Shown piece after piece: positions 9,846 through 21,000 of a stretch of 64,000 nt of DNA (within the stretch, counting starts at the first letter, position 1; every line of letters begins with the position of its first letter). A program made the position numbers and the translations under genes. The stretch is from Aurantiochytrium sp. KH105. Its lineage: Eukaryota; Sar; Bigyra; Thraustochytrida; Thraustochytriidae. The notes below the pieces were generated by a model, which did no database searches, was not told the DNA's origin, and worked only from the letters and a program-made list of their open reading frames with translations. The stretch is from NCBI GenBank assembly GCA_003116975.1, contig BGKB01000250.1, positions 1-64,000 on the forward strand, in the 5' to 3' direction.

Positions 9846-10552
9846 CCCGCCGCTGCGCGCTCTGCGCCGCCCGCCCGCGCCCGCGCCCTCCTCCTCCGCC
9901 GTCTTGCCGCGCCCCTCCCTCCCTCCCTCCCTCGCGCGCCTCGCGCTCGCCCGCCGGGGCCGCGGCGCGCGCCGTCGCGTTTCCGCTTTGCCTCCCTCGC
10001 TCCGCCTGCGCCGCTACCTCCCGCGCGCCTCGCGCGGCCGCTCCTCGCGCGTCGCTTTCTTGCTCGCTCGCTCGCTTGCTTGCTTGCTTGCTTTCTGTCT
10101 GTCTGCGACGCGACGCGAGCCGCGGCGTGCACGCCGCGGCGGCCCTCGCTGCCTGCCCGTCGCCCCGCCCGCCTCGCCCGGCTTCGCGAGACTGCGGCAC
10201 GTGCGGCGCGGCGCGTGCAGCGCACACCCGTTTTCTCGATTTCCTTTTCCTCTCTTTCACCCTTGCAAGGTTTTTTGCTTGCACGTGCAGCAGGAGCTGC
10301 AGCAGCTGCAAGTAGGATTTACGAGTTAGTGGTACTGGTAGAGTGTGTGTGCACAAGGGCTTCCTTCGGGCCGAGCAGTGCAGCGGCCAGTTTACAGGGA
10401 GCCTGCGTGATCTGTCTGTCGGAGGGTGGGAGGCGCGAGGCCGGACGAGTCCTCGCAGGACGAGGTCTCCGCTGCCGGCAGCGAGCGCCCTGGCGGGTGG
10501 ATGGCCTTGGTCCCGTCCGCCTCGTCTTGTCCTGGGGGATCGATCTCATCTC
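9846..10552. other. Intergenic, very GC-rich
   Basis: Lies between the end of CEP135 (minus) and the start of the small membrane protein (minus), so it should hold the promoter of the latter. It is dominated by C-rich and GCTC/GCTT tetranucleotide runs (for example 9915-9935 and 10060-10100). Several long frames on both strands are open only because of Arg/Ala/Ser-rich low complexity; none is recognisable. Confidence 0.5.
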
Positions 10553-13500
10553 TCAACGGGGGTCGCGGTCGTGCAGGCTCGGGCGCTCGTCGTCCTCGCG
10601 CGAGAAGGAGGACGCGTACGCGCCTGCGGCGCGCGCCTGGGCGACGGCGATGGAGGCTCGGGACCGCGAGGTCTCGAGGTCTTGCCGCACGTCCGCGGCG
10701 ACCTGGCCGAAGCTACGTCTGTCGCGCTGGATTCGCCGGATGATCTCCGACTGATCGGAAATGAGGGCCTCCAGCTCGGTGGTCATATGGTCCAGGTCAC
10801 TCGAGCTCGCGCGGCTGAACGAGGGCGACACCGGCGACGCCGCCACCATGGTCCCTGTGCGGCGTGCAGCCCCTCGCTCATCCAGCTCTGGAGAGGAAGG
10901 TGGCGTCTTTGGCCGCGAAGACGAGCTCACGCCCTCGCCACCACGGTCTTCCTTGCTGCTGCTGCTGCTGCCGACGGTCTTTGCTATTGCAGCTGCAGTC
11001 GTCGTTGGCGGCTCCTCTGCAAAACCTGAGCTCGTGGGCGCCGTCATGGTGGACACCGGCGGCGAGCGAGCCGGAAGAGCACTCGGGAGATCGTCTTCCT
11101 CCTCTTCGTTGACACGTTGCTCTTGCTGTTGGTCTTTTTCTTGTTCTTGTTCTTGACGATCGCGTCCTCGAGATCCGGGGGCGGATCTCGCGGGCTGCGG
11201 CGGAGGCGTGTCCGGAGTCGGTGTGCCCGGCGCGGACGCAGGCAAGAGCTCGCCTCGTGATGCTGGACGTCCAGGTGGCGAGCCCGTACTGCCCGCAAAT
11301 GATCGCTCGGCCTCGAGCTCGCGGTCAAGCAAAGTTGTGCGGAGCGCATGGAGCTCTTCGGCGCGTGCCTTCTCAGAAAGCGAAGCCTGGGCCTGCGCGG
11401 CCCGCGCCTTGGATACAACAAGCTCCAAATCCTGGTAGCGGCGACGCTCCATAAGAAGCTGCGTGTGCATGGCCTCATTGTCGGCCGAAAGCTTGGACAC
11501 GCGCAAGGTGAGCTTGTCAATCTCTGCCTGCTGCTGTGCCAATTGCCACTTGAGCGTCTGTTCGCGGTGAGCCAAGTTGGCCGTCGTCTCGCGCGCCGAG
11601 GTGGCGCTGCGCTCAGCAAATGACTTTTCCTCCTCAAAGAGATCAAGGCGCGATTGAATCGAATGCATCTGGCGCGAAAGCTCGGCAACTTGGCGCTCGT
11701 ACGCCTGCAAGTCAACCTGCTGCTTGCGAACAGTCTCTTCAGACTCGGCGAGACGCTGTCGCAAGCGCGAGGTGTCGGCGACCTGGACCTGGTTCTCGCC
11801 GACCGCCTTGGCGCGAGACGTGCTGAGTTCGTGCACCAAACGCTTGAGACGCGCATTCTCGTCGCACGCACGACGATACACATTGAGGAGATCCGCCTTT
11901 TCCAGCTTGCCACTCTCGAGAAGGCCGTCCATGCGCGAGGCGCGGGCAAGCGCCTCGCTGAGCTGCACGCGAAGCTGGTCGCGCTCCACGCGTAGCGTCT
12001 GGCACGAAGCATTCACGGCCTGGTTCTCCCGGGTCATATTGGCCAGATCCTGCGCCGCAGACTTGAGCTCCGAGGTGCGAGCCTTGCACATTTGCTCGAG
12101 ATGCGCAATTGTGCGTTTGGCGGCCGCAAGGGCCTCTTGTGTTTCCTGCAGGTCGCCATCCCGCGTCTCGAGCGCCTGGCTTTGTGCATGCAGCTGCCGC
12201 TTTGCGGCGCCGAGGCGTTGCTCCAGCTCGCGGTAGGTGAGCTCCTGCTTGCTCACGGCTGACTCGAGCTCGTGAGCGGCCTTGCTTCGCGATTCGAGTT
12301 GCGCAACCAGCCGCTCGTTGTGGTCCCTGGCCTCCTTCAGCGCGCGCTCCAAGTGGCCGCGTTTCTCTGTGGCCGCGCGCGCCACCTCTTCGACGGACTT
12401 TTGGTTCTTTTCGAGAGCGGCAAAATTGGCCTTTTCCTTTTGTAGAGCGGTGTGCAATTCTCGGACGCGGTCCTGAAGATTTGCGCGAGTTTCGTCAAGT
12501 TTAGAAAAAACGGTCTTGAACTGCTCGAGGTGCGCGGCGAGCTTGCTGCGTTCACTGCTTTCGCTTTCCACCTGGGCTGCCAGCTCGCGAGCACGCTCTT
12601 CTGACCCTCGCAAAGACTCGCTCAGCTCGCGCTCCTCCCCGCGGAGTTGCTGGACTTCCCTTTCGAGTGCGGCCACTGACTCCCGCGTCTTGTCGCGCTC
12701 CGTTTTCACCGTTTGCAAATTCTCCTCGAGCGCCAACTTGGCCGCCTCGGCGCGCCCGAGATTGTCCCGGGCCGACTGCAGCTGCTCCCGCAGTACGGCC
12801 TCGCGCCGTGCAGCAGCCTCCACTTTGGCCTCGGCGCGCTGTGCCTCGAGGCGAAAATGGTCCATCTCCGCGTCGGCAGCGGCCGAGGCCGCGGTCCGCT
12901 GAGAGAGCTGCTCCGACGAAGCTTTCGACAGCTTGACCAAGCTGTCGCGGTCGGCAGTCACAGTCTCCAGTTTGACGGACATTTCCTCGACTTGATTACG
13001 GGCCTCGCGCAGCTGTGCAGCCACTTCAGCGCGCCCGGCGCGAAGATCCGCGACAGCGCGTTCCAGTTGCTCTCGCTCCGCATTGGTTTCGCGAATCTCG
13101 GTCTGGGCAGAATCGAGGGCACGGGCCACACGCTTCGATTCAGTGTCCAAATCTGCGGCGCGAGCGCGCCAGCGCGCCACTTGCTCCTCCAGCTCGCCAA
13201 TAACGCTGGGCAGCGTCGATAATTCCTCGAGCTCGGCACGCACGCCAGCCTCCTTTAGATACTCCTCAGATTTGCGCACCAATTGCTGCGTGAGGGAGCG
13301 TACCTCGTCTTCGAGGACACGGCACCGCCCCTGGTAGTGGTCGGCCTCAGATTTGGCGCCCTGAATTTCGGCTCGGGCGTCTTGCGCCGCGACCTTGGCC
13401 GTACGAAGCTCCGCAAGCACGCGATCTACTTGTCTTTGCAGTGCGTCGCGCTCCTGCTCGAGGCTTTCCATGGCGTGGTCTGCGTGCCTCATTCGGTCTT

Positions 13501-15085
13501 GAAGACCCCCTGCCTCTCGCTCTTTTCTTTCCAATTCTGCTTGGGTCCGCTTAAGGTCTGCAAGCGCGGCTTGCTCCGCTGTGCGAGCGCGTTCCAGTTC
13601 GCCACGTAGTGTGCCAAGGTCGGCGCGCTGGTCCTCCACGAGCTGCTCGAGACTTCCCACTTCACCCGTCATCGCCGCAGACGTCTCTTCCGCTGAGAGT
13701 CGAGCTTCGTGAAGCTTGGCCAAAGCGCGTTGGGCGTCGCCAAGCTCGCCTTCGAGGCGCTGCCGTTCTGCCTGGGCTTTGTGTGCATCCTCCTCGGCTT
13801 TAACCTGCAGCGCCACGCGCTCATGAAGTTCGTGCTCAAGCTGCTCTGCGCGCGTGCGAAACTCTACCGCAGATTGCTCCAGGCGCTGCACGGTCGTCCC
13901 AAATCGCAATTTATCCTCGCGGTACGCCTCGAGCAAGGCGCCCAGCTCATCGGACTTGGCGGCTGAGAGCGCCGTCTCGAGTCGCTGCGGGTCCATGAGG
14001 GCGTCTCGTGCCTCTTGCGCAGCGTTTCGAATTTCGTCCGCCTCGTTGGCCTTGCGTTTGCTATTTTCGTCGCTGAGTTTCTCACGAGCCGCCACAGCTT
14101 CGCCAAGACGCGTCGTTGCCTGTGCTAGTTCGTTATCCTTGCGTTTGAGCTCTGCGCGCGCCTGTTCGAGCAGCTTTCCATCGAGACCAGCCTTTTGCAG
14201 CTTGCTTTCCTTGTCCTGAAGCTGGGCGCTGAGAAAGTCAATCTGATCATACAGCTGAGCAACCACTTTTTCATCTGCGAAGCGTGCTTGCTGTAATTGC
14301 CTCGTAGGTTCCGGTCCCTCTGCAGCCGGGTTTTCCGCCGTCCCCGCCGCGCTGGCCGCGGCACTTTGGGGCGCAAATTCCCGTCTTGCCAGCTCCTTGC
14401 CAAGCCGAATTACTTCAGCGTCGCGCAGCTCCACCTGCTTGGAGACATAGGCGAGCTTACCGCGCAGTTCACTCGCTTCGCGCGTAATTCCTGCGAGACG
14501 CTCTTCGAGCATGGCCACGTTCCTCTCTGAAGCTGACTCGCTCTGTTGCCCTGGCGGCCCTGGTACAGGCGCAGCCTCGCCGAGCGCTTGGCTCATGGAC
14601 AAGTCTGCTCTCGGTGGCGACGGGGGCTGGCTTTGTGTACCGGCTTGCCGCGTGGCAGACAGGGCGCGTTCTGCGGCGTCGAGGCGCCGCTTGAACTGGT
14701 CCGCGGCAAACTTGGCTTCCGAAGTGCGATCGTTGGCTTCTTGGAGTTTGGCCTGAAGAGCGCGCTCCTGTTCGTCGAGATCCTCGGCGCGTCGAATCAT
14801 ATCAATGTGGAGCTGGTTGTTCTCGCGGACCAAGCGGGAGTTTTCTCTGCGCAGCGTGAATACGGACTCTTGCGTGAGCGCGAGCTCGCGTTCCATCGTT
14901 TCGATCTTCTCCTGCTGCTTTTCGTGGCTCGTGGTCGTCATGACGAGGTCTGCCAGGAGACTGCGAACGAGCTCGAGGGACTCGATTCCAAGAAAATCAT
15001 AGTACTCCATCGCCGCCAGCTCCGCCTTGGTCTCCTCATAGGCCTGGACCACGGGCGTCTTGGTCGCCGCCATGGCCGCCGCCAT
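10553..15085 (-). CDS. CEP135: CEP135/BLD10 centriolar cartwheel protein
   Basis: The ATG at 15085 lies in a good context (ACCATGG) and gives about 1510 residues; the frame stays open upstream but without conserved sequence. The N-terminal block, with GIESLELVRSLLADLV, then RRENSRLVRENNQLHIDMI and EAKFAADQFKRRLDAAE, matches the conserved head of CEP135/BLD10. In that family this region binds microtubules and the cartwheel protein SAS-6. Almost all the rest, to about residue 1280, is continuous coiled coil. The C-terminus is a disordered Pro/Ser/Gln/Glu-rich stretch ending in a short helical segment. BLD10/CEP135 links the cartwheel spoke tips to the centriole wall and is needed for basal body assembly. 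A generic coiled-coil protein is the alternative, but the head makes CEP135 the better call. Confidence 0.82.
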   Translation of the reverse strand: MAAAMAATKTPVVQAYEETKAELAAMEYYDFLGIESLELVRSLLADLVMTTTSHEKQQEKIETMERELALTQESVFTLRRENSRLVRENNQLHIDMIRRAEDLDEQERALQAKLQEANDRTSEAKFAADQFKRRLDAAERALSATRQAGTQSQPPSPPRADLSMSQALGEAAPVPGPPGQQSESASERNVAMLEERLAGITREASELRGKLAYVSKQVELRDAEVIRLGKELARREFAPQSAAASAAGTAENPAAEGPEPTRQLQQARFADEKVVAQLYDQIDFLSAQLQDKESKLQKAGLDGKLLEQARAELKRKDNELAQATTRLGEAVAAREKLSDENSKRKANEADEIRNAAQEARDALMDPQRLETALSAAKSDELGALLEAYREDKLRFGTTVQRLEQSAVEFRTRAEQLEHELHERVALQVKAEEDAHKAQAERQRLEGELGDAQRALAKLHEARLSAEETSAAMTGEVGSLEQLVEDQRADLGTLRGELERARTAEQAALADLKRTQAELERKEREAGGLQDRMRHADHAMESLEQERDALQRQVDRVLAELRTAKVAAQDARAEIQGAKSEADHYQGRCRVLEDEVRSLTQQLVRKSEEYLKEAGVRAELEELSTLPSVIGELEEQVARWRARAADLDTESKRVARALDSAQTEIRETNAEREQLERAVADLRAGRAEVAAQLREARNQVEEMSVKLETVTADRDSLVKLSKASSEQLSQRTAASAAADAEMDHFRLEAQRAEAKVEAAARREAVLREQLQSARDNLGRAEAAKLALEENLQTVKTERDKTRESVAALEREVQQLRGEERELSESLRGSEERARELAAQVESESSERSKLAAHLEQFKTVFSKLDETRANLQDRVRELHTALQKEKANFAALEKNQKSVEEVARAATEKRGHLERALKEARDHNERLVAQLESRSKAAHELESAVSKQELTYRELEQRLGAAKRQLHAQSQALETRDGDLQETQEALAAAKRTIAHLEQMCKARTSELKSAAQDLANMTRENQAVNASCQTLRVERDQLRVQLSEALARASRMDGLLESGKLEKADLLNVYRRACDENARLKRLVHELSTSRAKAVGENQVQVADTSRLRQRLAESEETVRKQQVDLQAYERQVAELSRQMHSIQSRLDLFEEEKSFAERSATSARETTANLAHREQTLKWQLAQQQAEIDKLTLRVSKLSADNEAMHTQLLMERRRYQDLELVVSKARAAQAQASLSEKARAEELHALRTTLLDRELEAERSFAGSTGSPPGRPASRGELLPASAPGTPTPDTPPPQPARSAPGSRGRDRQEQEQEKDQQQEQRVNEEEEDDLPSALPARSPPVSTMTAPTSSGFAEEPPTTTAAAIAKTVGSSSSSKEDRGGEGVSSSSRPKTPPSSPELDERGAARRTGTMVAASPVSPSFSRASSSDLDHMTTELEALISDQSEIIRRIQRDRRSFGQVAADVRQDLETSRSRASIAVAQARAAGAYASSFSREDDERPSLHDRDPR

Positions 15086-16100
15086 GGTACGTGGCTTGCT
15101 TGGGTGGGGGGTGCGTCTCCCTCGAGCCAACGCGAGCCGGCCCTGGCGCAGCGCGCTTATGCGAAAGAGTGCGAGAGAGCTGCTTTGGCGAACAGGTGAT
15201 TCCGGCCCGAACCCCGCGCTGCGGCGCTGTCCGCGGTCGCGCAGCACCCGCCGCGCACCGCCACGTCGCGGTACTTGGTTTGTCTCGCGTCGTTGGTCAG
15301 ACAAACCGTCGCGCAACCCTTTTTCATTGGCATGGCAAGGTTTACTACTAAGGTTAGGTGGTGGGAAAAAATGTTGTCCGTGACAGTGCGTCAGTTGAGC
15401 GTCGGTCGGGTCATGGGCAAAGACATTGACCCCACGAACGAACGCAATCGGTCACACCAAAAGAGAGTGTCGTCTTCAAGAGGGCCTGTAGATGGCTTCG
15501 GAAGCTATGGCAATGACACGACGATCAGGCAGGACTCAAGGGGAAAGGGGGGAGAGAAGCAAGGAAGAAGAAGGTGGTAAAGATTGATTCTACTCTTGCG
15601 ATAATGCTTTCCGCGCAAAGTGGTTGGGCGAGAGGAAAAAGGGAAGAAATTGCCAGCTAGGCTTTTGAGCAGCTGTGCTGCACAAGCGTTTCGTTTTATA
15701 AAAAGAGAATGGAAAGCATGCTCGCTGACATAAAATTCGATGCGAAGCTTCTTCTGTTGCCTACACCAATTTCTGAGTAGTATCCGGCACAAGAAGAAAC
15801 TTTCCCTATGTGAACACGCACATCCTCACACTTCGAGCAACTTCGCTCTGTCCCGGCTGAGCGTTTGTGGTCACGGACAGCTAGCACATCATTCTCGTGG
15901 CGACTTCTTCTTGCCTGTGTTTTCAGAGACTGCAAAGAGGTCTATTGGTCACAGAAAGGCCAGTTAGCCTGCCTCTCTTTTTGAGGTCAGGCCTTTTGAG
16001 ATCGAGCGAGCCGCAGAGGCATACGCAGCCGCAGACCGTGCGTGCGCTGGACGAGGGCGCGCGCACCGACGTCGACGAAGAGGAGCACGGCGAGGATTCT
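15086..16100. other. Divergent intergenic region
   Basis: About 1 kb between the CEP135 start (minus) and the PH/RGS-like gene (plus); it probably contains both promoters. The frame of the plus-strand gene is open back to a GTG near 15897 but has no ATG before 16101. The ATG-proximal part is GC-rich and 15590-15800 is AT-richer. No other gene seen. Confidence 0.5.
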
Positions 16101-17786
16101 ATGGCTCTCATCATCGAGGTGGTGAATGGGGACGGGTCGCTGCAGAGCGTGTCGCTGCACGTCAAGGTGCGCGCCCTCGAGGTCCTGCAAGCCATTGCTC
16201 GCAGAAACAAGATTAGCAACGCAGACACAGCCTCGTACGCGCTCTACAGTTGGACGCTTGCCGTGACGCGGGAGCGCGCGACGGGAATTGAGCGCGCCAA
16301 TATCGTTACACTCGATGAACTTGGCCCCGATGACCGCCCTCTCATGGTTCGCAGTGCCCTTCACGCTCGCCAAGACGAAATCCTCGACAGCGCCAGCGAG
16401 GCCAACGCTCCAGGCACGGACACGCGTCTAGAGTTTGGCTTTGGCTTTCTACACAAGGACGAGGTGAGTCGCTTCCGCGACGAAGGTCCGCTGATCATCT
16501 TTGAAGCATGGCAAAACAATCCACGCGCTTCGCGACGCAGGGGAAATGACGGTGCTGGCGAAGGATCAGGCGGCTCCTTCTCATCCACACTCTCCTCGGC
16601 AGGGACATCAGCGTCAAATCCAGCCGCGTCACTCATGAGCCCAGGTGCAGGTTCATCGCAAGGCAGTGGTTTTGTAGCAAACGGGAAACCAAGGAATGAA
16701 TTCCTCCCCATTAACACAATCGGGCGCGGAGATAAACACGGGTATCTTTTCCAGCGCAGCGCTGCAAATCCACGCGAATGGCAGCGCCGCTGGTGCGTTC
16801 TGCGAAAAGACGATTTGGTCCATTGCCTTTCTAATCTGGACCACAGCGACGCCCACGTGATAAAACTTTTGCAAACGCGCGTAAAGGCCATTAATCCGCG
16901 CGAGCTGGGCGGCCTCAAGCACTGCTTCGAAATCGATACTCCCAAAGACGTGGTTCAATTCCGCTCGAAAACACAGGATGAAGCGCAAGCATGGATTGAT
17001 GCCATATCTCGCAACATTAGTCTCGCTGCCGACAATGAGAACTTTCGACTCGCGGAGCGCATGATCGAGGACGGCCAGCGAGCTCAGTGTATCCGCGACG
17101 AAGCCATTCTCGAGCGAGCCATGGGAAGCCTCGAGGGTCTCTTGTCGACACACGCCGGCGCCGACCGTCTCTTTCGCTTTGCAAAACGCGCCGCCCTCGG
17201 GGCCCGCAGTCAGCGCAATGCTGATCTCGTGGCCTTTAGCGTAGACTTGGATCGAGCTCACGCAGCATTCTCGGCGATTCCCGTCGACGAGCGCGACCAT
17301 GCCGCAATGATCTCGCCTTCCCACGTCCTCGGCATTGCCCCGCCCCTTTCGCGCGCCACAGCGCGGGCCAGCGCGCGTGGCCTCTTTTCAGGCGCCTCCG
17401 TCACCTCGTCTTCGGGGTCGTCTACCACGGGCCCTTTGCGAGGGTCAGCTGCTGCTCTTTCGCGCAAGGATTGGATCTTGCAAATCTGCAATCGTTTCTT
17501 GGGACTTTTTGAAGAAAAAAAAGAAAACGGACCAACAGACTCCAAACTATCATCTTCCGAGGTCTCTTCAATTAACGCCGTACGGACGCGAGCTGAAGAT
17601 CTGCGCCGTGTTCTTGCAGATGAATCATCGAACACGTTTTCTCGTGATGCCTGCATTCAGCTCATTGAAGGGGCACGGACTGTAGTTCTCGCAGACATGC
17701 GTGAAAAGCTATACCAAGAGTTTCTGGCAAGTCCGGAGTACGAGAGCGTCGTTGCCACAATTCCTTCACGATTACGGGATCGTTGA
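16101..17786 (+). CDS. PH-domain protein with ubiquitin-like head and RGS-like tail
   Basis: The ATG at 16101 gives 561 residues. Residues 1-55 (MALIIEVVNGDGSLQSVSL and following) look like a ubiquitin/RA-type beta-grasp fold. A PH domain spans about 213-305: HGYLFQRSA, then WQRRWCVLRKDDL, HCFEIDTP, and the invariant Trp in AQAWIDAIS. The tail (about 333-557) has the pattern of an RGS domain split by a Ser/Gly-rich insert: LLSTHAGADRLFRFAK at the front and FSRDACIQLIEGAR then LYQEFLASPEYESV at the back. RGS domains speed GTP hydrolysis by G-alpha subunits, and PH domains bind phosphoinositides, so a membrane-recruited G-protein regulator is plausible. The PH call is firm; the RGS and beta-grasp calls are inferences from pattern only. 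Confidence 0.8.
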   Translation: MALIIEVVNGDGSLQSVSLHVKVRALEVLQAIARRNKISNADTASYALYSWTLAVTRERATGIERANIVTLDELGPDDRPLMVRSALHARQDEILDSASEANAPGTDTRLEFGFGFLHKDEVSRFRDEGPLIIFEAWQNNPRASRRRGNDGAGEGSGGSFSSTLSSAGTSASNPAASLMSPGAGSSQGSGFVANGKPRNEFLPINTIGRGDKHGYLFQRSAANPREWQRRWCVLRKDDLVHCLSNLDHSDAHVIKLLQTRVKAINPRELGGLKHCFEIDTPKDVVQFRSKTQDEAQAWIDAISRNISLAADNENFRLAERMIEDGQRAQCIRDEAILERAMGSLEGLLSTHAGADRLFRFAKRAALGARSQRNADLVAFSVDLDRAHAAFSAIPVDERDHAAMISPSHVLGIAPPLSRATARASARGLFSGASVTSSSGSSTTGPLRGSAAALSRKDWILQICNRFLGLFEEKKENGPTDSKLSSSEVSSINAVRTRAEDLRRVLADESSNTFSRDACIQLIEGARTVVLADMREKLYQEFLASPEYESVVATIPSRLRDR

Positions 17787-18020
17787 TGGGGGCAGACACG
17801 ATTTCGTCACATGGGGAAGAGCATATCTTTTGGCGTTTTCGCTCAAGGAATGTAAAAGCATGATGCTTTTCAATTTTGTCTTTGATACTTCACTCTAACA
17901 CTTGTAAAAATAGGTTACATACTTTGTGACTTGCTTTTTCTCAGCTAGATAGAGACTCCGATCTCGGATTGAACGCAGAATTTTGAAGACGTTTGAACAT
18001 AGCATCGCCGACTCGAGCGA

Positions 18021-21000
18021 TCATGTCGTTGCCTTGGAGAGCTCACGCGTTTCGTCTGCGGTCGCGAGGCCTTCGTTTCCAACAAGTAAGACGGCTTCCT
18101 CGAGATTCTCTACTGCATTCTCCACCGCTTCGGCATTATTTTCAAGGTTGCGCACCTCATCTGCAGTCTCGAGTCCTTCATTGCCAACAAGCAAAACCGC
18201 TTCCTCGAGATTCTCGACCGCATTCTCGACCGCGTCTGTCTCATTCCTCAAATTGCGCACCTCATCTGCAGTCTCGAGGCCTTCATTTCCAACAAGCAAA
18301 ACCGCTTCCTCAAGGTTCTCAACAGCGTTTCCTACTGCTTCGGTCTCGTTTCGAAGATTTCGTACCTCTCCTGCAGTCTCGAGACCCTCGTTGCCGACGA
18401 GCAGCACGGCCTGCTCGAGGTTTTCAACAGCGCTTTCAACACGCGTTGCCTCGTTCTCGAGAGAGTGCACCTCGGCCGCCGTCTTGAGCCCCTCTCCGCC
18501 GATGAGGAGTATGGCTTCCTCAAGACTGGTGACGCGCCCATGAATTTCTGTCTGAAAAGTGGCCGCGCTCGAACACCATGTGTCCAAGCCCGTTAGCTGC
18601 TCGCCCATTTCTTCGATTCGCTTGTTCACTAATTCGAGCGAGCCAGCGTCCTGTCCTTTTGCGGCTAACTTCTCACTGAGCTCTTCGTAAACACTTTCAG
18701 TCCGTTGCGCGAGGGCCTTGCTGTCTGGCATCGCAGCTGCAAGGTTGTCGACCTGGATGCTCAATGCGCTTGTCGTTTCTTGAGCCGCCTCTGCAGCCTC
18801 TTCCTGATTCTTTACAGCCTCACGCAGCTCTGCGACGCTGTCGTCGATTCTCTTTTCCAACATTTCGTTGCCGGAAGTCACCGCGGTGGAAAGCTTCTCA
18901 ACCCTTTCGAACAGGCTTGCGTGCTGATCCTCACCTTGCTTGCGCATCTCAGTATTTTGTTCGTGGACTTCCTCACGTACAGTACCAATCGCCTTGTCCG
19001 TCTCCGTTTTGATGGCTACAAACTCGCCTTGCATTCGTTCGAATCGCTCATTGTGTGATTCTGTCAGAGCGTCGAGCGCACTTTTAGTTTCCTTGTGAGC
19101 GGTCTGTGACGCAGTCTCGCGAGTGGCCGCTTCGGCTGCAATGAGAGCTCTCATTGCACTCGTGTCACTCTGTGATTGCTCTCGCAAATTTGCAAGCTCA
19201 GTTGATTGACGTTCAATCTGCGCAAGCGCTGATTCGCGTTCCACTTTGGCGCAGAGAGTATCAAGCGCAGCACGCACATTGAGTTCCTGGCGTGCGTTTT
19301 CAATGTCAACGCGCAAACTGTGAGCACTAGCCTCCAGGACTGTGGAGAGCTGCGCTGCACCCTCAGAATGGGCCTTGTCCTGGTCTCGCAGCGCGCTTTC
19401 GAGCGATGCGCGAGCAGCAGCGAGATTCTCGTCTGCTCCCTGCCGAAGTTTGACGGATGCTGCTGCAATGGCTGCAGAAAGGTCTTCGTGCATGCCGCGT
19501 ACCGCCGCTGTTCGAGAGTTTGCTTCCGCTTCAATGCTAGCTGCCAACGTCTCGCGTGCAGTTGAGACTTCTGCGTCTGTGTACGCTGAAGCGCGCACGC
19601 GTTCTTGCTCAAGTTTGGCATCGATGGTTGCGGAAAGTCGCGAAGCAGATTCCGAAATGGCAGTCTGCAAGTCGGCGCGCGCTGCGGCGGCTGAACCGGC
19701 AAGTTCAAGATCCTTGTTTGTGGCCCGGTCAATTTCGCGCTGCAAGTCTCCGTAGACCCCATCGAGTCTGTTGCTCGTCCGCTGGAGCTTGACGTCAACA
19801 TCCTTGCCAAGAGCAAGAATTTCTTCTCGCGCGCAATCATCTGCAGCTGCCAAATCCGCATGCACACTATCGATTCGTTCCTGCAGCGCTTTCTGCTGAG
19901 CTGCTTGAGCGCCCAGAGCTTCGCGCGCTGAACGATCGACTTCTGCAGTAGCTTCGTAAGCACTTGCGGCGACACGCTCAATGTGCTCGCGTGCATAGTC
20001 TGAGGATGACTGGAGACTGGCCTGAAGAGTTTTGGAGCTCTCGTCCAGCACGGAAAGCACGTGTTCTCGCGTCTGCGCAAGCTCTGCGCGCACATCCTTG
20101 TCCTGTTCGGCGTGTAATAATCGCAACTGCTTGAGTTGATCCGTCACTTCGTTCTTGACGTTCTGGCAGTGCTGGTGACGGTCGAGCTGCTCGTTGCTAA
20201 GCAAGCGTTCGAACTTTGACATTCGCTCCTCAAGCGTATGCATCATTCGGTCCTCAAGTCCGGCAAGTTTCTCGAAAACATCGGCCCGCAACGCCTGCAC
20301 GCTCGAGGTCGCGTGCGTGGACAGCTCGCGCACTTCGTTGCTGAATGATTTTTGTGCTGCGGCTAGCGAAGATTGTAGCGACTCAATTCGGGTCCCAAGA
20401 TCAGCTACGTGATTGTGCATGGTCTCCTCGATGCTGTCGCGATCGCGCTGCAGTGCTGCCAGCCTTGCCTCTGTATCTTTTGCGAAAGCCTCATGGCGCG
20501 TAATTGCTGCTGCCTCCGACTCTTCGAGTTTGCAGCCGTGAAGCTCTTGTTTGGCATGCACGTTTGCTGCAATTTGCGCAATATCGTGGCGCACCAGGGT
20601 CTCATGCTGCGCAAGCGCCTCGGCAACCTTTGCGAGCGCTGATTTGCGGACCTTGATTTCGGCTTTGAGCATATCGGAGACTTGCTTCGTGGCCTCGCGC
20701 GTTTTGTCCTCTGCGCGTGTCTCGGCCTGTTTGTGCGCTGTTTGCAAGCTTTTGATGCGGTTTGCAAGCGTGACAAGCGCGTCCTGTAGGTGGTCTTTCA
20801 GCGTCTGCTGACTTTTCAGGTGTTCCGTCTGCAATTCTTGAACGCTCTGGTTCGCGCGCGTCTGAACCGACTTGACCAGGGCTTCATTGTCACGGATTGT
20901 CGATGCGAACTGCTCAAGCTTGGCCCGTACGTCGGCGCGGATGCGCTCTTCGGCCTCGATGCGTTCGCGCCGCTCGCGAGCAACACCCATTTCCGCCATG

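Noticed and set aside
9535-10754. Long Arg/Ala-rich open frames on both strands
   Set aside because: Products of very GC-rich low-complexity sequence; no conserved motif and overlap with known genes.
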